From: Coriobacteriaceae bacterium AM113-163
Lineage (GTDB): Bacteria > Actinomycetota > Coriobacteriia > Coriobacteriales > Coriobacteriaceae
Assembly (NCBI GenBank): GCA_027673765.1
Contig: JAQDWB010000008.1
Location: 32,782 to 96,781, forward strand
Direction of reading: 5' to 3'
Length of the DNA stretch: 64,000 nucleotides
Shown here piece after piece: positions 42,554 through 50,638 of this stretch. A program made the position numbers and the translations under genes. Under the pieces are notes generated by a model. That model made no database searches. It was not told where the DNA came from and saw nothing but the letters and a program-made list of their open reading frames with translations. The stretch's first letter is position 1, and each line of letters begins with the position of its first letter.

Positions 42554-43486
42554 CTAGCAAACCTGACGAATTGCAATACCCTTCTGATACTCATCGACCT
42601 TGGCAAAATCGCCCAGACCCGGGCACTCGACCACGTTGGCGCCGGTGGCCATCGAGAGGCGCAGGGCATCCTCGACGCGCTCGGGAGCGTCGTGCCACAC
42701 GGACAGGAAGGCGGCCAGCGAAGAGTCACCGGCGCAAACGGTCGACAGCAGCTTGACCTCAAAGGTACGGTTGGCAAACCAGATGTGCTCGCCGTTGGAG
42801 AAGTACGCGCCGGCGCCACCCAGGGTCAACAGCACGTTCTTGGCGCCCTTGGCATGCAGCTCGGCCATGGCAGCCTTGACGGACTCATCGTCGCCGCCGC
42901 TCACCTTAATGCCAAAGATGTCGAGCAGCTCGTCGTCGTTAGGCTTAATGAGGAGCGGCTCCATAGCAATGAGGTCGGCCAACTGATGGCTCGAAATATC
43001 GAGCACGAACTCGGCGCCCTTTGCCTTAACGCGGCGAAGCACCTCGGCCAGGAAGCCCTCAGAGGTGTTGGGGGGCAGCGAGCCGCTAATGACCAGGCAG
43101 GTCATGTCCTCGAGCGAATCGATCAGCTCAAACATCTCCTGCTCGTTGGCCTCGTTGATGGCGGCACCGGCGTTGACCATGTTGTACTCGGTGTCGGGAC
43201 CGGCATTGAGGAACACGTTGACACGCGTGATGCCGTCAGTCCACACGGGCTTGACGGGCACGCCCAGGGCCTCGGCGCCCTTAACGATATACTCACCCGA
43301 GAAGCCGGCGAAGAAGCCCAGGATCGTGGTGTCGACGCCGTAGTGGTCGAGCGTAAACGAAACGTTGAGACCCTTGCCGTTGGGGGTGTAGACAGCGTTA
43401 CGGGTGCGGGTAACGGTGTTGGCGGACAAGCCATCGCAGGAGATGTTGTAGTCAATAGCGGGATTTGCAGTAAGCGTGTAAATCAT
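42554..43486 (-). CDS. 1-phosphofructokinase (PfkB family), paralogue 1
   Basis: A 310-residue PfkB sugar kinase expected to phosphorylate fructose-1-phosphate to fructose-1,6-bisphosphate. It opens MIYTLTANPAIDYNI as in FruK. GKGLNVSFTLDHYG, GFFAGFSGEYI, VISGSLPPNTSEGF, and the catalytic-base motif in the unusual form CAGDSSLAAF (usually GAGDS) follow. I start at ATG 43486 with AAGGAAC upstream. It is one of two neighbouring FruK-like genes separated by a terminator, so each could be expressed separately. A tagatose-phosphate role is an alternative. Confidence 0.87.
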   Translation of the reverse strand: MIYTLTANPAIDYNISCDGLSANTVTRTRNAVYTPNGKGLNVSFTLDHYGVDTTILGFFAGFSGEYIVKGAEALGVPVKPVWTDGITRVNVFLNAGPDTEYNMVNAGAAINEANEQEMFELIDSLEDMTCLVISGSLPPNTSEGFLAEVLRRVKAKGAEFVLDISSHQLADLIAMEPLLIKPNDDELLDIFGIKVSGGDDESVKAAMAELHAKGAKNVLLTLGGAGAYFSNGEHIWFANRTFEVKLLSTVCAGDSSLAAFLSVWHDAPERVEDALRLSMATGANVVECPGLGDFAKVDEYQKGIAIRQVC

Positions 43487-43608
43487 GAATGTTCCTTTCA
43501 CGAAGCAACGTGTTAATGAAAGTATATTCCACGCTTCGGCAAAAGGCTACAACAACTCGGTGAACGGTGTGGAACGCGTGAAGTGCGGCTCCGAGGTTCG
43601 AGTGGGAC

Positions 43609-43642
43609 AAAAAACGGCGCCCCGGTCGAAACCGGGACGCCG
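43609..43642 (-). terminator. terminator of the ptsH-ptsI-fruK operon
   Basis: On the minus strand CGGCGTCCCGGT pairs with ACCGGGGCGCCG (one mismatch) around a TTCG loop and runs into TTTTTTG. It lies 27 bases after the stop of the second FruK-like gene. Confidence 0.88.
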
Positions 43643-43669
43643 TATGCGCACGAGTTTGTCGTGTTTCGC

Positions 43670-44602
43670 TTACTTGCGATCGAGCTTGCGAACGGCAACG
43701 CGCTTGCTGTACTCGTCGACGTGACCAAAGTCGCCGATGCCGACGGACTCAGCAACGTTGGCGCCGGTGGCCATAGCGAGCTTCATGGCCTCCTCGACGT
43801 TGTCGCGATCCCTGTACCACTTGTGCAGGAACGCAGCGAGGGTGCAGTCGCCGGCGCAGACGGAAGAGACAAGCTTGATGTTGAACTCACGCTTGGCATA
43901 CCAGATGTCCTCGCCGTTGGAGAAGTAAGCGTCACCGCGGCTACCACGGGTGAGCAGCACGTTCTGGACGCCGGCCTCGTGAGCCAGCTTCATGGCAACG
44001 CGGACCTCGTCGTCGGTGTCGACCGGCACACCGAAGATAGCCTTCATCTCGTGATGGTTCGGCTTAATGAGCAGCGGCTTCTTGTGAGCGAGCTCCTTGA
44101 GCTTGTCGGAGGACAGGTCCAGGACGACGTCGGCGCCACGGGCCTGAGCGTGCTCCATGACCTGAGCCAGGAAGTCGGGCGTAGCTTTGGGAGGCACGGA
44201 GCCGGAGACGATCAGGCACTCAAGGTCGCCCGCGGTGTCCAGGATGTTGTAGAGCTCCTCCTGATGCTGCGGCGTGATCGGAGCACCGGGGTTCAGGATG
44301 CCGTACTCGTGCTGGCCATCGTTGACGTAGGTGTTGATGCGCGTGATACCGTCGGTCCAGACCGGGCGGCACAGACAACCCAGGTTCATGACCTCCTCGA
44401 CGATAAACTTGCCCGTGAAGCCAGCGAAGAAGCCGAGCGCGACGGTGTCGACGCCCATCTTCTTAAAGGCGAAGGACACGTCGAGGCCCTTGCCGTTAGC
44501 CGTGTAGCTGGCCGAGCCGGTGCGGACGTTCTCATCGGGCTCGAGCGGAGAGCTCGAAACCGTCATGTCGACAGCCGGGTTAGCGGTTAGCGTGTAGAAC
44601 AT
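43670..44602 (-). CDS. 1-phosphofructokinase (PfkB family), paralogue 2
   Basis: A 310-residue paralogue of the preceding kinase, opening MFYTLTANPAVDMTV. It has NGKGLDVSFAFKKMG, GFFAGFTGKFIVEE, PVWTDGITRINTY, IVSGSVPPKATPDFL and CAGDCTLAAF at the catalytic-base position, where Cys replaces the Ser of paralogue 1. It lies directly after ptsI on the same strand with a strong hairpin in the 74-base spacer. It has the same length as paralogue 1 and similar ends, which points to duplication and divergence. Confidence 0.87.
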   Translation of the reverse strand: MFYTLTANPAVDMTVSSSPLEPDENVRTGSASYTANGKGLDVSFAFKKMGVDTVALGFFAGFTGKFIVEEVMNLGCLCRPVWTDGITRINTYVNDGQHEYGILNPGAPITPQHQEELYNILDTAGDLECLIVSGSVPPKATPDFLAQVMEHAQARGADVVLDLSSDKLKELAHKKPLLIKPNHHEMKAIFGVPVDTDDEVRVAMKLAHEAGVQNVLLTRGSRGDAYFSNGEDIWYAKREFNIKLVSSVCAGDCTLAAFLHKWYRDRDNVEEAMKLAMATGANVAESVGIGDFGHVDEYSKRVAVRKLDRK

Positions 44603-44629
44603 TTACAGTACCCCCTGTATATGTGAGGG

Positions 44630-44659
44630 CCGCGTGATTGGCCCATTCCAACCACGCGG
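44630..44659 (-). repeat. hairpin between ptsI and fruK
   Basis: CCGCGTGATTGG pairs with CCAACCACGCGG with one G-U pair, giving a 12-bp stem around CCCATT. No U-run follows, so it is more likely an mRNA processing or stability element than a terminator. Confidence 0.6.
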
Positions 44660-44676
44660 TTACCTCTGATACCAAA

Positions 44677-46386
44677 TTAGCGAGCAGCAGACTCGAGCAG
44701 CGCCTTGACCTCAGCGGCAGTGTTGCAGGCGAGTGCCTTCTCGGCGAGCTCGTCACACTCGGCCTTGGTCCACTGGCTGATGGTCTTGCGGGCGCGCAGG
44801 ATGGACGGAGCGCTCATCGAGAACTCCTCCAGGCCCCAGCTGATCAGCAGCGGCTCAAGCAGCGGATCGGCAGCGGCCTCGCCGCACATGCCGACCATGA
44901 TACCGGCCTTCACGCCGCTCTCGATGATGTTCTTGAGCGAGCGGAGCACGGCGGGATAGTACACCTGGTACAGGTTGGAGATGGTGTCGTTGCCACGGTC
45001 GGCGCACATGGTGTAGCCGATGAGGTCGTTGGTGCCGATAGAGAAGAAGTCGGCGACCTCGGCCAGACGGTCAGCGAGCAGCGAGGCGGCAGGCGTCTCG
45101 ACCATAATGCCGACCTCGATGTTCTCGTTGAACTTGCGACCCTCTTCGGTCAGCTCGGCCTTGCACTGCTCGACGAGCTCCTTGACGGCCACGACCTCCT
45201 CGACGCAGGTGACGAGCGGGATCATGATCTTGACGTCACCAAAGGCGCTGGCGCGCAGCAGGGCGCGGAGCTGAACCTTGTACTGGTCGGGATTGGCCAG
45301 GCAGTAACGCACGGCGCGGAAGCCCATGAAGGGGTTCTCTTCCTTGACCATGTGCAGATACGGAATCTCCTTGTCGCCGCCCACATCGAGCGTGCGGATG
45401 ATGACCTGAGCACCCTTGAGCGCGCTGGCGACCTTACGATAGGCGTTGAACTGCTCCTCCTCGGAAGGAAGCTCAGCAGAGTCCATGAACAGGAACTCGG
45501 AGCGGAACAGACCGATAGCCTCGGCGTCGTGATCGAGCGCGTTGGGCACGTCATCGGGGTTACCGATGTTGCAGGCGATGATCTTCTTGATGCCATCGGC
45601 AGTCACGGACGGCTTGCCACGGAAGGCCTCGAGGGCTGCCTTCTCGGCAGCGAAGGCCTCGGCCTTGGCGGTGTAGGCAGCGAGCGTCTCCTCGTCGGGA
45701 TCGGCCTCGACGATACCCTTGCCACCGTCGACGACAACGGTCATACCGTTGCGCAACGCGGTGCAGCTGTTGGAAACCGAAAGGACAGCCGGGATCTCGA
45801 GGGCGCGCGCAATGATCGCGGAGTGCGACGTGCGGCCACCGGTCTCGGTGACGATACCGGCAACGTGGGCCTTATCGATCGTGGCGGTCATGGACGGCGT
45901 GAGGTCGTGCACGACAACGACGGTATTCTCGGGCAGGACGGAGAGGTCGACGACCTCCTTGCCCAGCAGCTCGGCCAGAATACCGGTGCGGATGTCGGCG
46001 ATGTCGGCCGCGCGCAGACGGAACATCTCGTCGTCCATGGACAGGAACATGTTCTCGAACATGGTCGAGGTGTCCATGAGCGCCTGCTCGGCGCAGGTGC
46101 CGCCGTCAATGGCGGCGTTGATGGCGTCGGTCATGCCCGGGTCCTGAGCCAGGACAATGTGTCCGCTCATGATCTCGGCCTCGGCCTCGCCCACCGTCTC
46201 CTTCATGTGGTCGGCCTGAGCCTGGGTCTTCTCGCAGAAGACCGAAAGAGCGGACTGATAGCGCTCCTTCTCTGCTGCCGAATCAGCAACCTCGTGCGGC
46301 TCAAACGTCAAGTCGGGATCGACGGCGACCATGACGGTGCCGATACCGATGCCCTCGGAAGCGTTGACTCCCTGATACATTCCCAT
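44677..46386 (-). CDS. ptsI: phosphoenolpyruvate-protein phosphotransferase (enzyme I)
   Basis: First enzyme of the PTS; it takes phosphate from PEP and passes it to HPr. MGMYQGVNASEGIGIG at the N-terminus, the phosphohistidine region TGGRTSHSAIIARALEIPAV near 185, and the PEP-binding FRSEFLFMD and GIMVETPAASL segments identify it. The dimerisation Cys segment IMVGMCGEAAADP is present. I start at ATG 46386; ATG 46380 is equally possible, since AGAGAGG sits seven bases before it. It has 569 residues. It follows ptsH after a 127-base spacer with a hairpin. Confidence 0.95.
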   Translation of the reverse strand: MGMYQGVNASEGIGIGTVMVAVDPDLTFEPHEVADSAAEKERYQSALSVFCEKTQAQADHMKETVGEAEAEIMSGHIVLAQDPGMTDAINAAIDGGTCAEQALMDTSTMFENMFLSMDDEMFRLRAADIADIRTGILAELLGKEVVDLSVLPENTVVVVHDLTPSMTATIDKAHVAGIVTETGGRTSHSAIIARALEIPAVLSVSNSCTALRNGMTVVVDGGKGIVEADPDEETLAAYTAKAEAFAAEKAALEAFRGKPSVTADGIKKIIACNIGNPDDVPNALDHDAEAIGLFRSEFLFMDSAELPSEEEQFNAYRKVASALKGAQVIIRTLDVGGDKEIPYLHMVKEENPFMGFRAVRYCLANPDQYKVQLRALLRASAFGDVKIMIPLVTCVEEVVAVKELVEQCKAELTEEGRKFNENIEVGIMVETPAASLLADRLAEVADFFSIGTNDLIGYTMCADRGNDTISNLYQVYYPAVLRSLKNIIESGVKAGIMVGMCGEAAADPLLEPLLISWGLEEFSMSAPSILRARKTISQWTKAECDELAEKALACNTAAEVKALLESAAR

Positions 46387-46435
46387 TCCTCTCTCCGTGT
46401 CATGTGATAAAGCGTTTTGCCATATCCATGACAAA

Positions 46436-46476
46436 AGAGCGCAGCTACCTTACAACAGGTCACTGCGCCCCCAAAT
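46436..46476 (-). repeat. hairpin between ptsH and ptsI
   Basis: On the minus strand GCGCAGTGACC and GGTAGCTGCGC pair with a two-base internal mismatch, followed by TCTTTTGTC. It may act as a partial terminator that lowers ptsI relative to ptsH. Confidence 0.5.
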
Positions 46477-46513
46477 ATGAACTTAGTTGTTCAACATGCG
46501 ACCCGTTTGAGTT

Positions 46514-46777
46514 CTACTCGCCAAGACCGCTCTTGATGAGCTCGATGGCAGCAGCCAGAGCCTCGGCCTCGTCGGCGCCGTCGCACTTGACCTCGACCTC
46601 GGTACCGCAGGGGATACCAGCAGCCATGAGGGCCATCGGGGACTTGCCGTTGACCTCCTTCTCGGGGGTGACGACCGTCACGTCACAGGCGTACTTGCCC
46701 ATGGTGGAGGCGAACAGACCAGCCGGACGCATGTGCAGACCCTGAGGATTAACGAGGGTAGCCTTCTCAGAAACCAT
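46514..46777 (-). CDS. ptsH: phosphocarrier protein HPr
   Basis: An 87-residue PTS carrier. The phosphorylated histidine is in GLHMRPAGLFAS (His 15), and the regulatory serine region is GKSPMALMAAGIP (Ser 46). Presence of the Ser site suggests HPr kinase-type regulation, although no hprK gene is in the window. AAGGAGT precedes the ATG. It is the first gene before ptsI and fruK on the same strand. Confidence 0.97.
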   Translation of the reverse strand: MVSEKATLVNPQGLHMRPAGLFASTMGKYACDVTVVTPEKEVNGKSPMALMAAGIPCGTEVEVKCDGADEAEALAAAIELIKSGLGE

Positions 46778-46915
46778 AGTTGACTCCTTTTTTGTGTTTA
46801 ACCCCTGTCATGCATGTGGCAGGAGTCAGATTCACGACGTTGTTTATATTAACTCACATCAAACGGTTTTTCATTGTGTTTCGCACGAATTGTTGGACAG
46901 ATGTCGTTGTCGTCC

Positions 46916-47044
46916 GCTCGCCTGCCGGGCGGGGCGGTTAAGTTTGCTGCTCTACAGTCCTGCGCAAGACGGAAAGCACATTAAGTGCTTTCCTTTGCGT
47001 GCGGAACTCGCGACAAACTTAACCGCCCCGCCCGGCAGGCGAGC
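46916..47044 (-). repeat. core-conserved palindromic element, copy 2
   Basis: Perfect 30-bp arms (46916-46945 and 47015-47044) enclose a 69-base core. Read in the ptsH direction the core aligns without gaps to copy 1 (8513-8633): TCGCGAGTTCCGCACG, an inner hairpin GGAAAGCAC-TTAAT-GTGCTTTCC, then AGGACTGTAGAGCAG. The arms share no sequence with copy 1. It lies 139 bases before ptsH in the 506-base ptsH-fruA spacer, which also holds the fruA terminator and otherwise shows no gene. Confidence 0.9.
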
Positions 47045-47212
47045 TGCGGGAACATGCTTCCGTCCAGGAAATATCGTGCAAAAGGAATTCTGGCTGAATT
47101 ATTGTTCGCGTGGGTGATTCAGTCGATGAGGGCTATTTATGCCCTGTTGGGGACTAAGGAGTGTCCCGGGGTGCCGGCAGGAAAGGAACATCCCTGAGTG
47201 CCGGGTGGTATG

Positions 47213-47247
47213 AAAAAAGGCGAGGACCCGTAGGGAGTCCTCGCCTT
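47213..47247 (-). terminator. terminator of fruA
   Basis: On the minus strand AAGGCGAGGAC and GTCCTCGCCTT form an 11-bp stem followed by TTTTCA, 37 bases after the fruA stop. Confidence 0.88.
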
Positions 47248-47283
47248 TGTTACAGGGGGCGATGTTATTCGCGTACTGTGGGA

Positions 47284-49287
47284 TTAGACCAGGCGGGCGT
47301 TGATCGTCTTGGCGATCTCGGCGGCGTCGGTGGAACCCTTGACGGTGCCACGGAAGTCCTCGTCCATGAGCGCCTCGGCAACCTTGGACAGGATCTTGAG
47401 GTGCGTGGTGCCAGCCTGTGCACCAGGGATGAGCAGAGCGATGGCCACGTTGACAGGAGCGCCGTCCATGGTATCCCAACCGGTCACGCCGGACTCGTCC
47501 TTAACGACGATGACGGCAGCCTCGGTAATGGCGTCGGACTTGGCATGCGGGATGGCGAAGCCCTCCATCATGCCCGTGGTGCCCTCGGCCTCGCGGGCCA
47601 GGAAGGCGTTCATCACGGCGTCGGCGTCGCTGGCGATACCGGCCTTGACAGCCTGGTTGGAAACGAAGCTCAGAGCCTCGTCACGAGAAGCGAAGTCCTC
47701 GGCGACAAAGACATTCTCGACCTTCACGAAGTCGGCAGCCTCGGCCTTAGGGGCCTCGACGGCAGCGGCCTTGGGGGCCTCAACCGGCTTGGCTGCAGGA
47801 GCGGCCTTCTGATTCTTCTCGAAGTCGTACTTCTTGAAGGCCACGAACAGGATGCCGCCGACCACAGCACCGATGAGGATCGCGAGGACCCACAGCGGAC
47901 CGTTCTCGACAACGGGCAGGACCAGGAAGCCGCCGTGGGGCGCCGGATCGTGAACGTTGAACATAATGGTCAGGATCGAGGCGATGGAGGAGCCAAGCAT
48001 CATGATGGGCATGACGGGCCAGATGTTCTTGGTCATGAACGGAATGGCGCCCTCGGTGATGTGGGTGCAACCAAGGATGAGGTTGACGATACCGGCGTCA
48101 TGATCCTCCTGGCTGAAGTACTTCTTGCCGACGACGACGGCGAAGGTGGTGATCAGCGGCGGAACGATGCAGGCGGCGGAGACGGCAGCCATGAAGTTGG
48201 TGCCGAAGTTGTAGGTGTCGGTGCCGACACCGGCGGCCAGGGCCTCGGTGAGCATAGCGGTACCGGTGACGTAAGCAGCCTTGTTGACCGGGCCGCCCAT
48301 GTCAACGGCGCACATGCAGCCGATGGCAAGGCCCAGGACAATGGCGCCAGAGGCAGACAGACCCTTGAGGAAGTCCATCATGGCGGTGTTGATGGCAGCC
48401 ATGGGGCCGGAGATGCCGAGCATGACCAGGCCGACGATGGCGGTCGAGAACAGCGGGTACAGGAAGATAGCCTTGAGGCCGTCCAGATTCTTGGGCAGCT
48501 TGGAGAAGACCTTCTCGAGCAGCAGGATGACATAGCCAGCGAGGAAGCCGCCGACGATGCCGCCCAGGAAACCGAAGCCCACGCCGGCGCCGCCGGCGTC
48601 GATCATACCGGTCTCGGCGTTAACGGGCAGACCCTGGATGGCGATCATACCGGCAACAAAGCCGGGGACGAGTGCCGGGCGCTTGCCGATAGACTCGGCG
48701 ATGTAGGCGGAAAGCACGGGAACCATGAGGTTCATGGCGATGCCGCCGATGATCTTGAGCATAGCGGCAAAGCTGTTGTAGTCAGACGCCGTCGAATCGA
48801 AGGACGTGATGCCCCACAGGAACGAAACGGCGGTCAGGACACCACCGGCGACGACGAAGACCAGCATGTGGCTGACGCCGTTCATGAGGTGCTTGTAGAT
48901 GATGTGGCCGATGGACTCCTTCTCCTCGACCTCATCCTCGACATCGGCAGCAGCCGCAACCGAGTCGTCACCCTTGGCGGCGAGCGCGCGGTCGATCAGC
49001 TTACCGGCTGCCTCAACGGACAGGGCCTTGGAAACACCAACGGAAACCATGCGCTTGCCGGCGAAACGCTCCGCCTGGACATCCTTATCGGCTGCGACGA
49101 CGACGGCCTTGGCACCGGCGATCTCGCTCTTGGTGAGCTCGTTCTCGACACCGACCTGGCCATGGGTCTCAACCTTAATGGTCAGACCTCGCTCGGCAGC
49201 TGCCTTCTCCAGCGCCTCCTTCGCCATGAAGGTGTGCGCGATGCCGGTCGGGCAACCGGTAGCGGCGATGATGTCAAACTTAGCCAT
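47284..49287 (-). CDS. fruA: fructose PTS permease, fused IIB-IIC-IIA
   Basis: Imports fructose and phosphorylates it to fructose-1-phosphate. The IIB domain (1-100) has the phosphocysteine motif AATGCPTGIAHTFMA. The IIC membrane domain (about 125-470) has eight or more hydrophobic segments and GFLGGIVGGFLAGY. After an Ala/Pro-rich linker (about 495-525), the IIA domain has its phosphohistidine in FAIPHAKSDAI near 585. I start at ATG 49287 with GAAGGAGGG upstream. It has 667 residues. It is divergent from an RpiR-type regulator gene, the likely controller. Confidence 0.94.
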   Translation of the reverse strand: MAKFDIIAATGCPTGIAHTFMAKEALEKAAAERGLTIKVETHGQVGVENELTKSEIAGAKAVVVAADKDVQAERFAGKRMVSVGVSKALSVEAAGKLIDRALAAKGDDSVAAAADVEDEVEEKESIGHIIYKHLMNGVSHMLVFVVAGGVLTAVSFLWGITSFDSTASDYNSFAAMLKIIGGIAMNLMVPVLSAYIAESIGKRPALVPGFVAGMIAIQGLPVNAETGMIDAGGAGVGFGFLGGIVGGFLAGYVILLLEKVFSKLPKNLDGLKAIFLYPLFSTAIVGLVMLGISGPMAAINTAMMDFLKGLSASGAIVLGLAIGCMCAVDMGGPVNKAAYVTGTAMLTEALAAGVGTDTYNFGTNFMAAVSAACIVPPLITTFAVVVGKKYFSQEDHDAGIVNLILGCTHITEGAIPFMTKNIWPVMPIMMLGSSIASILTIMFNVHDPAPHGGFLVLPVVENGPLWVLAILIGAVVGGILFVAFKKYDFEKNQKAAPAAKPVEAPKAAAVEAPKAEAADFVKVENVFVAEDFASRDEALSFVSNQAVKAGIASDADAVMNAFLAREAEGTTGMMEGFAIPHAKSDAITEAAVIVVKDESGVTGWDTMDGAPVNVAIALLIPGAQAGTTHLKILSKVAEALMDEDFRGTVKGSTDAAEIAKTINARLV

Positions 49288-49414
49288 GTGTCCCTCCTTC
49301 TTGAGTACTGCGCCCGCAGGCGCTCCCCTACACGCGCATCCTTGCGCGCTTTTCCACAACTGAAAGATACCAACCTACCGTCCACGTGAGAAGAGACAAG
49401 GCGCAATTCTCCGG

Positions 49415-49452
49415 TGAAAGGTTCTTTCATAACCGTAAACGGTAAGTGAAAG
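49415..49452. promoter_or_regulatory. candidate operator cluster in the fruA-rpiR spacer
   Basis: TGAAAG (49415-49420), CTTTCA (49424-49429) and TGAAAG (49447-49452) are arranged as overlapping palindromes: TGAAAG-gtt-CTTTCA, and CTTTCA..ACCGT/ACGGT..TGAAAG. Another CTGAAAG lies near 49361. They lie between the divergent fruA and RpiR starts, a position expected for autoregulation. Binding is inferred. Confidence 0.5.
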
Positions 49453-49559
49453 TTTACCATCAACACTTGAAACGGCAAGGTGTATCTTGTAATTGAAAAT
49501 GCCCGTATACTATGGCATTGCAAATCAAGTTAGATTTTCATGCCAACCAGGAGCCATCC

Positions 49560-50417
49560 ATGACCGATAGTAGCAAGAGCGCACTTTCCCTCATTAGTAC
49601 CCACCAGGGATACAGTGAGTCCGAGCAGCGCATTGTCGACTATATATTGGAGCACCAGTCCGAGGCGCCGCGCCTGACGGCCGCCCAGCTCTCACGAGCC
49701 GCCGCAACGTCCGAGGCGACGGTTTCGCGCTTTTGCCGCAAGCTGGGCTTTGGCAGCTTCCGCAGCTTTCAGTTTTCGTTGGCGAGGGATTTGGAAAGCC
49801 AGCGCAACGAGGGCCTGACTGACGAGGTCTCGCTCGACAATATGGAGCAGAGCCTCAAGAACATCCTGGCTGCTAAGGTGAGCGAGCTTAATGCGACCAT
49901 CGACGGGATCGACCACGATACGTTGGCGGCTGTTGTGCATGCCCTTAAGCATGCAGGGGTTATTGAGTTTGCGGCTGTGGGCAATACCAACGCGGTCGCG
50001 CTCGATGCGACGTTTAAGTTTTCGCAGCTGGGCCTGCGCTGCATGGCGAGCACCATTAGCGAGACATCAATTGGCTTTGCGCTCACGTTACGCCCAGGTG
50101 ACGTCATCGTGCTAATCTCAAACTCCGGCAAATCGCGCCGACTGAATCGCATGGCAAAAGCGGCTCGCAACTGCGGCGCAACCGTAGTCGTCATCAGCAG
50201 CGACAGCAAATCCCCGCTCGCGCGTCTGGCAGACTACACTTTTAATACCGTCAACCACGAAGCGCTACTGACGACGGGCGACTTTGCGTTCTCCAAGATC
50301 AGCGCCACGATGATCATCGAAGTCATCTACAACTTCCTGCTGCCCGAGATTGAAGACGCGCGTGAGCATATCAGCTACTACGAGGAGCTCATCCAGCCGG
50401 ATAAGGTCGTTGAGTAG
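49560..50417 (+). CDS. RpiR-family transcriptional regulator
   Basis: A 285-residue regulator with an N-terminal HTH domain (about 5-80; LTAAQLSRAAATSEATVSRF CRKLGF contains the recognition helix) and a C-terminal SIS sugar-phosphate-binding domain (FAAVGNTNAVALDATFKF, LISNSGKSRRLNRMAKAA). I start at ATG 49560 with AGGAG eight bases upstream rather than the ATG at 49512. Divergent from fruA, it likely senses a fructose-derived phosphate and controls fruA. A terminator follows within 95 bases. Confidence 0.88.
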   Translation: MTDSSKSALSLISTHQGYSESEQRIVDYILEHQSEAPRLTAAQLSRAAATSEATVSRFCRKLGFGSFRSFQFSLARDLESQRNEGLTDEVSLDNMEQSLKNILAAKVSELNATIDGIDHDTLAAVVHALKHAGVIEFAAVGNTNAVALDATFKFSQLGLRCMASTISETSIGFALTLRPGDVIVLISNSGKSRRLNRMAKAARNCGATVVVISSDSKSPLARLADYTFNTVNHEALLTTGDFAFSKISATMIIEVIYNFLLPEIEDAREHISYYEELIQPDKVVE

Positions 50418-50444
50418 GTAAATTGGGGAGCCGATAGACGCCTC

Positions 50445-50608
50445 TCGTCACGAAACACGCCCATCTACTACGTTTTAACCGCAACCGCCAACCATACACC
50501 CAAAATAGAGAAAACCGCAGGCGTTCTACCTGCGGTTTTCTTTTTGAAATTCTTGGCGTGGTTGCCGATGCCCTACCAAACGTAGTAGATGGACCCGTTT
50601 CGTGGCGG
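50445..50608. repeat. imperfect palindrome flanking a terminator
   Basis: Arms 50445-50472 and 50581-50608 pair over 28 positions with five mismatches. Both contain CACGAAAC and CCATCTACTACG (or their complement). The rpiR terminator hairpin sits between the arms. It occupies most of the spacer between the convergent rpiR and recN genes. Confidence 0.75.
50511..50546 (+). terminator. terminator of the RpiR gene, possibly bidirectional
   Basis: AAAACCGCAGG and CCTGCGGTTTT form an 11-bp stem around CGTTCTA followed by CTTTTTG. On the opposite strand TTTTC also follows the stem, so it may serve recN as well. Confidence 0.88.
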
Positions 50609-50638
50609 CCGGGTTGGACATGCATATGGCGGCTCGGC

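Noticed and set aside
47161-49389. 742-residue plus-strand ORF antisense to fruA
   Set aside because: Gly/Asp/Val-rich translation without domain features; fruA on the other strand has complete PTS motifs.
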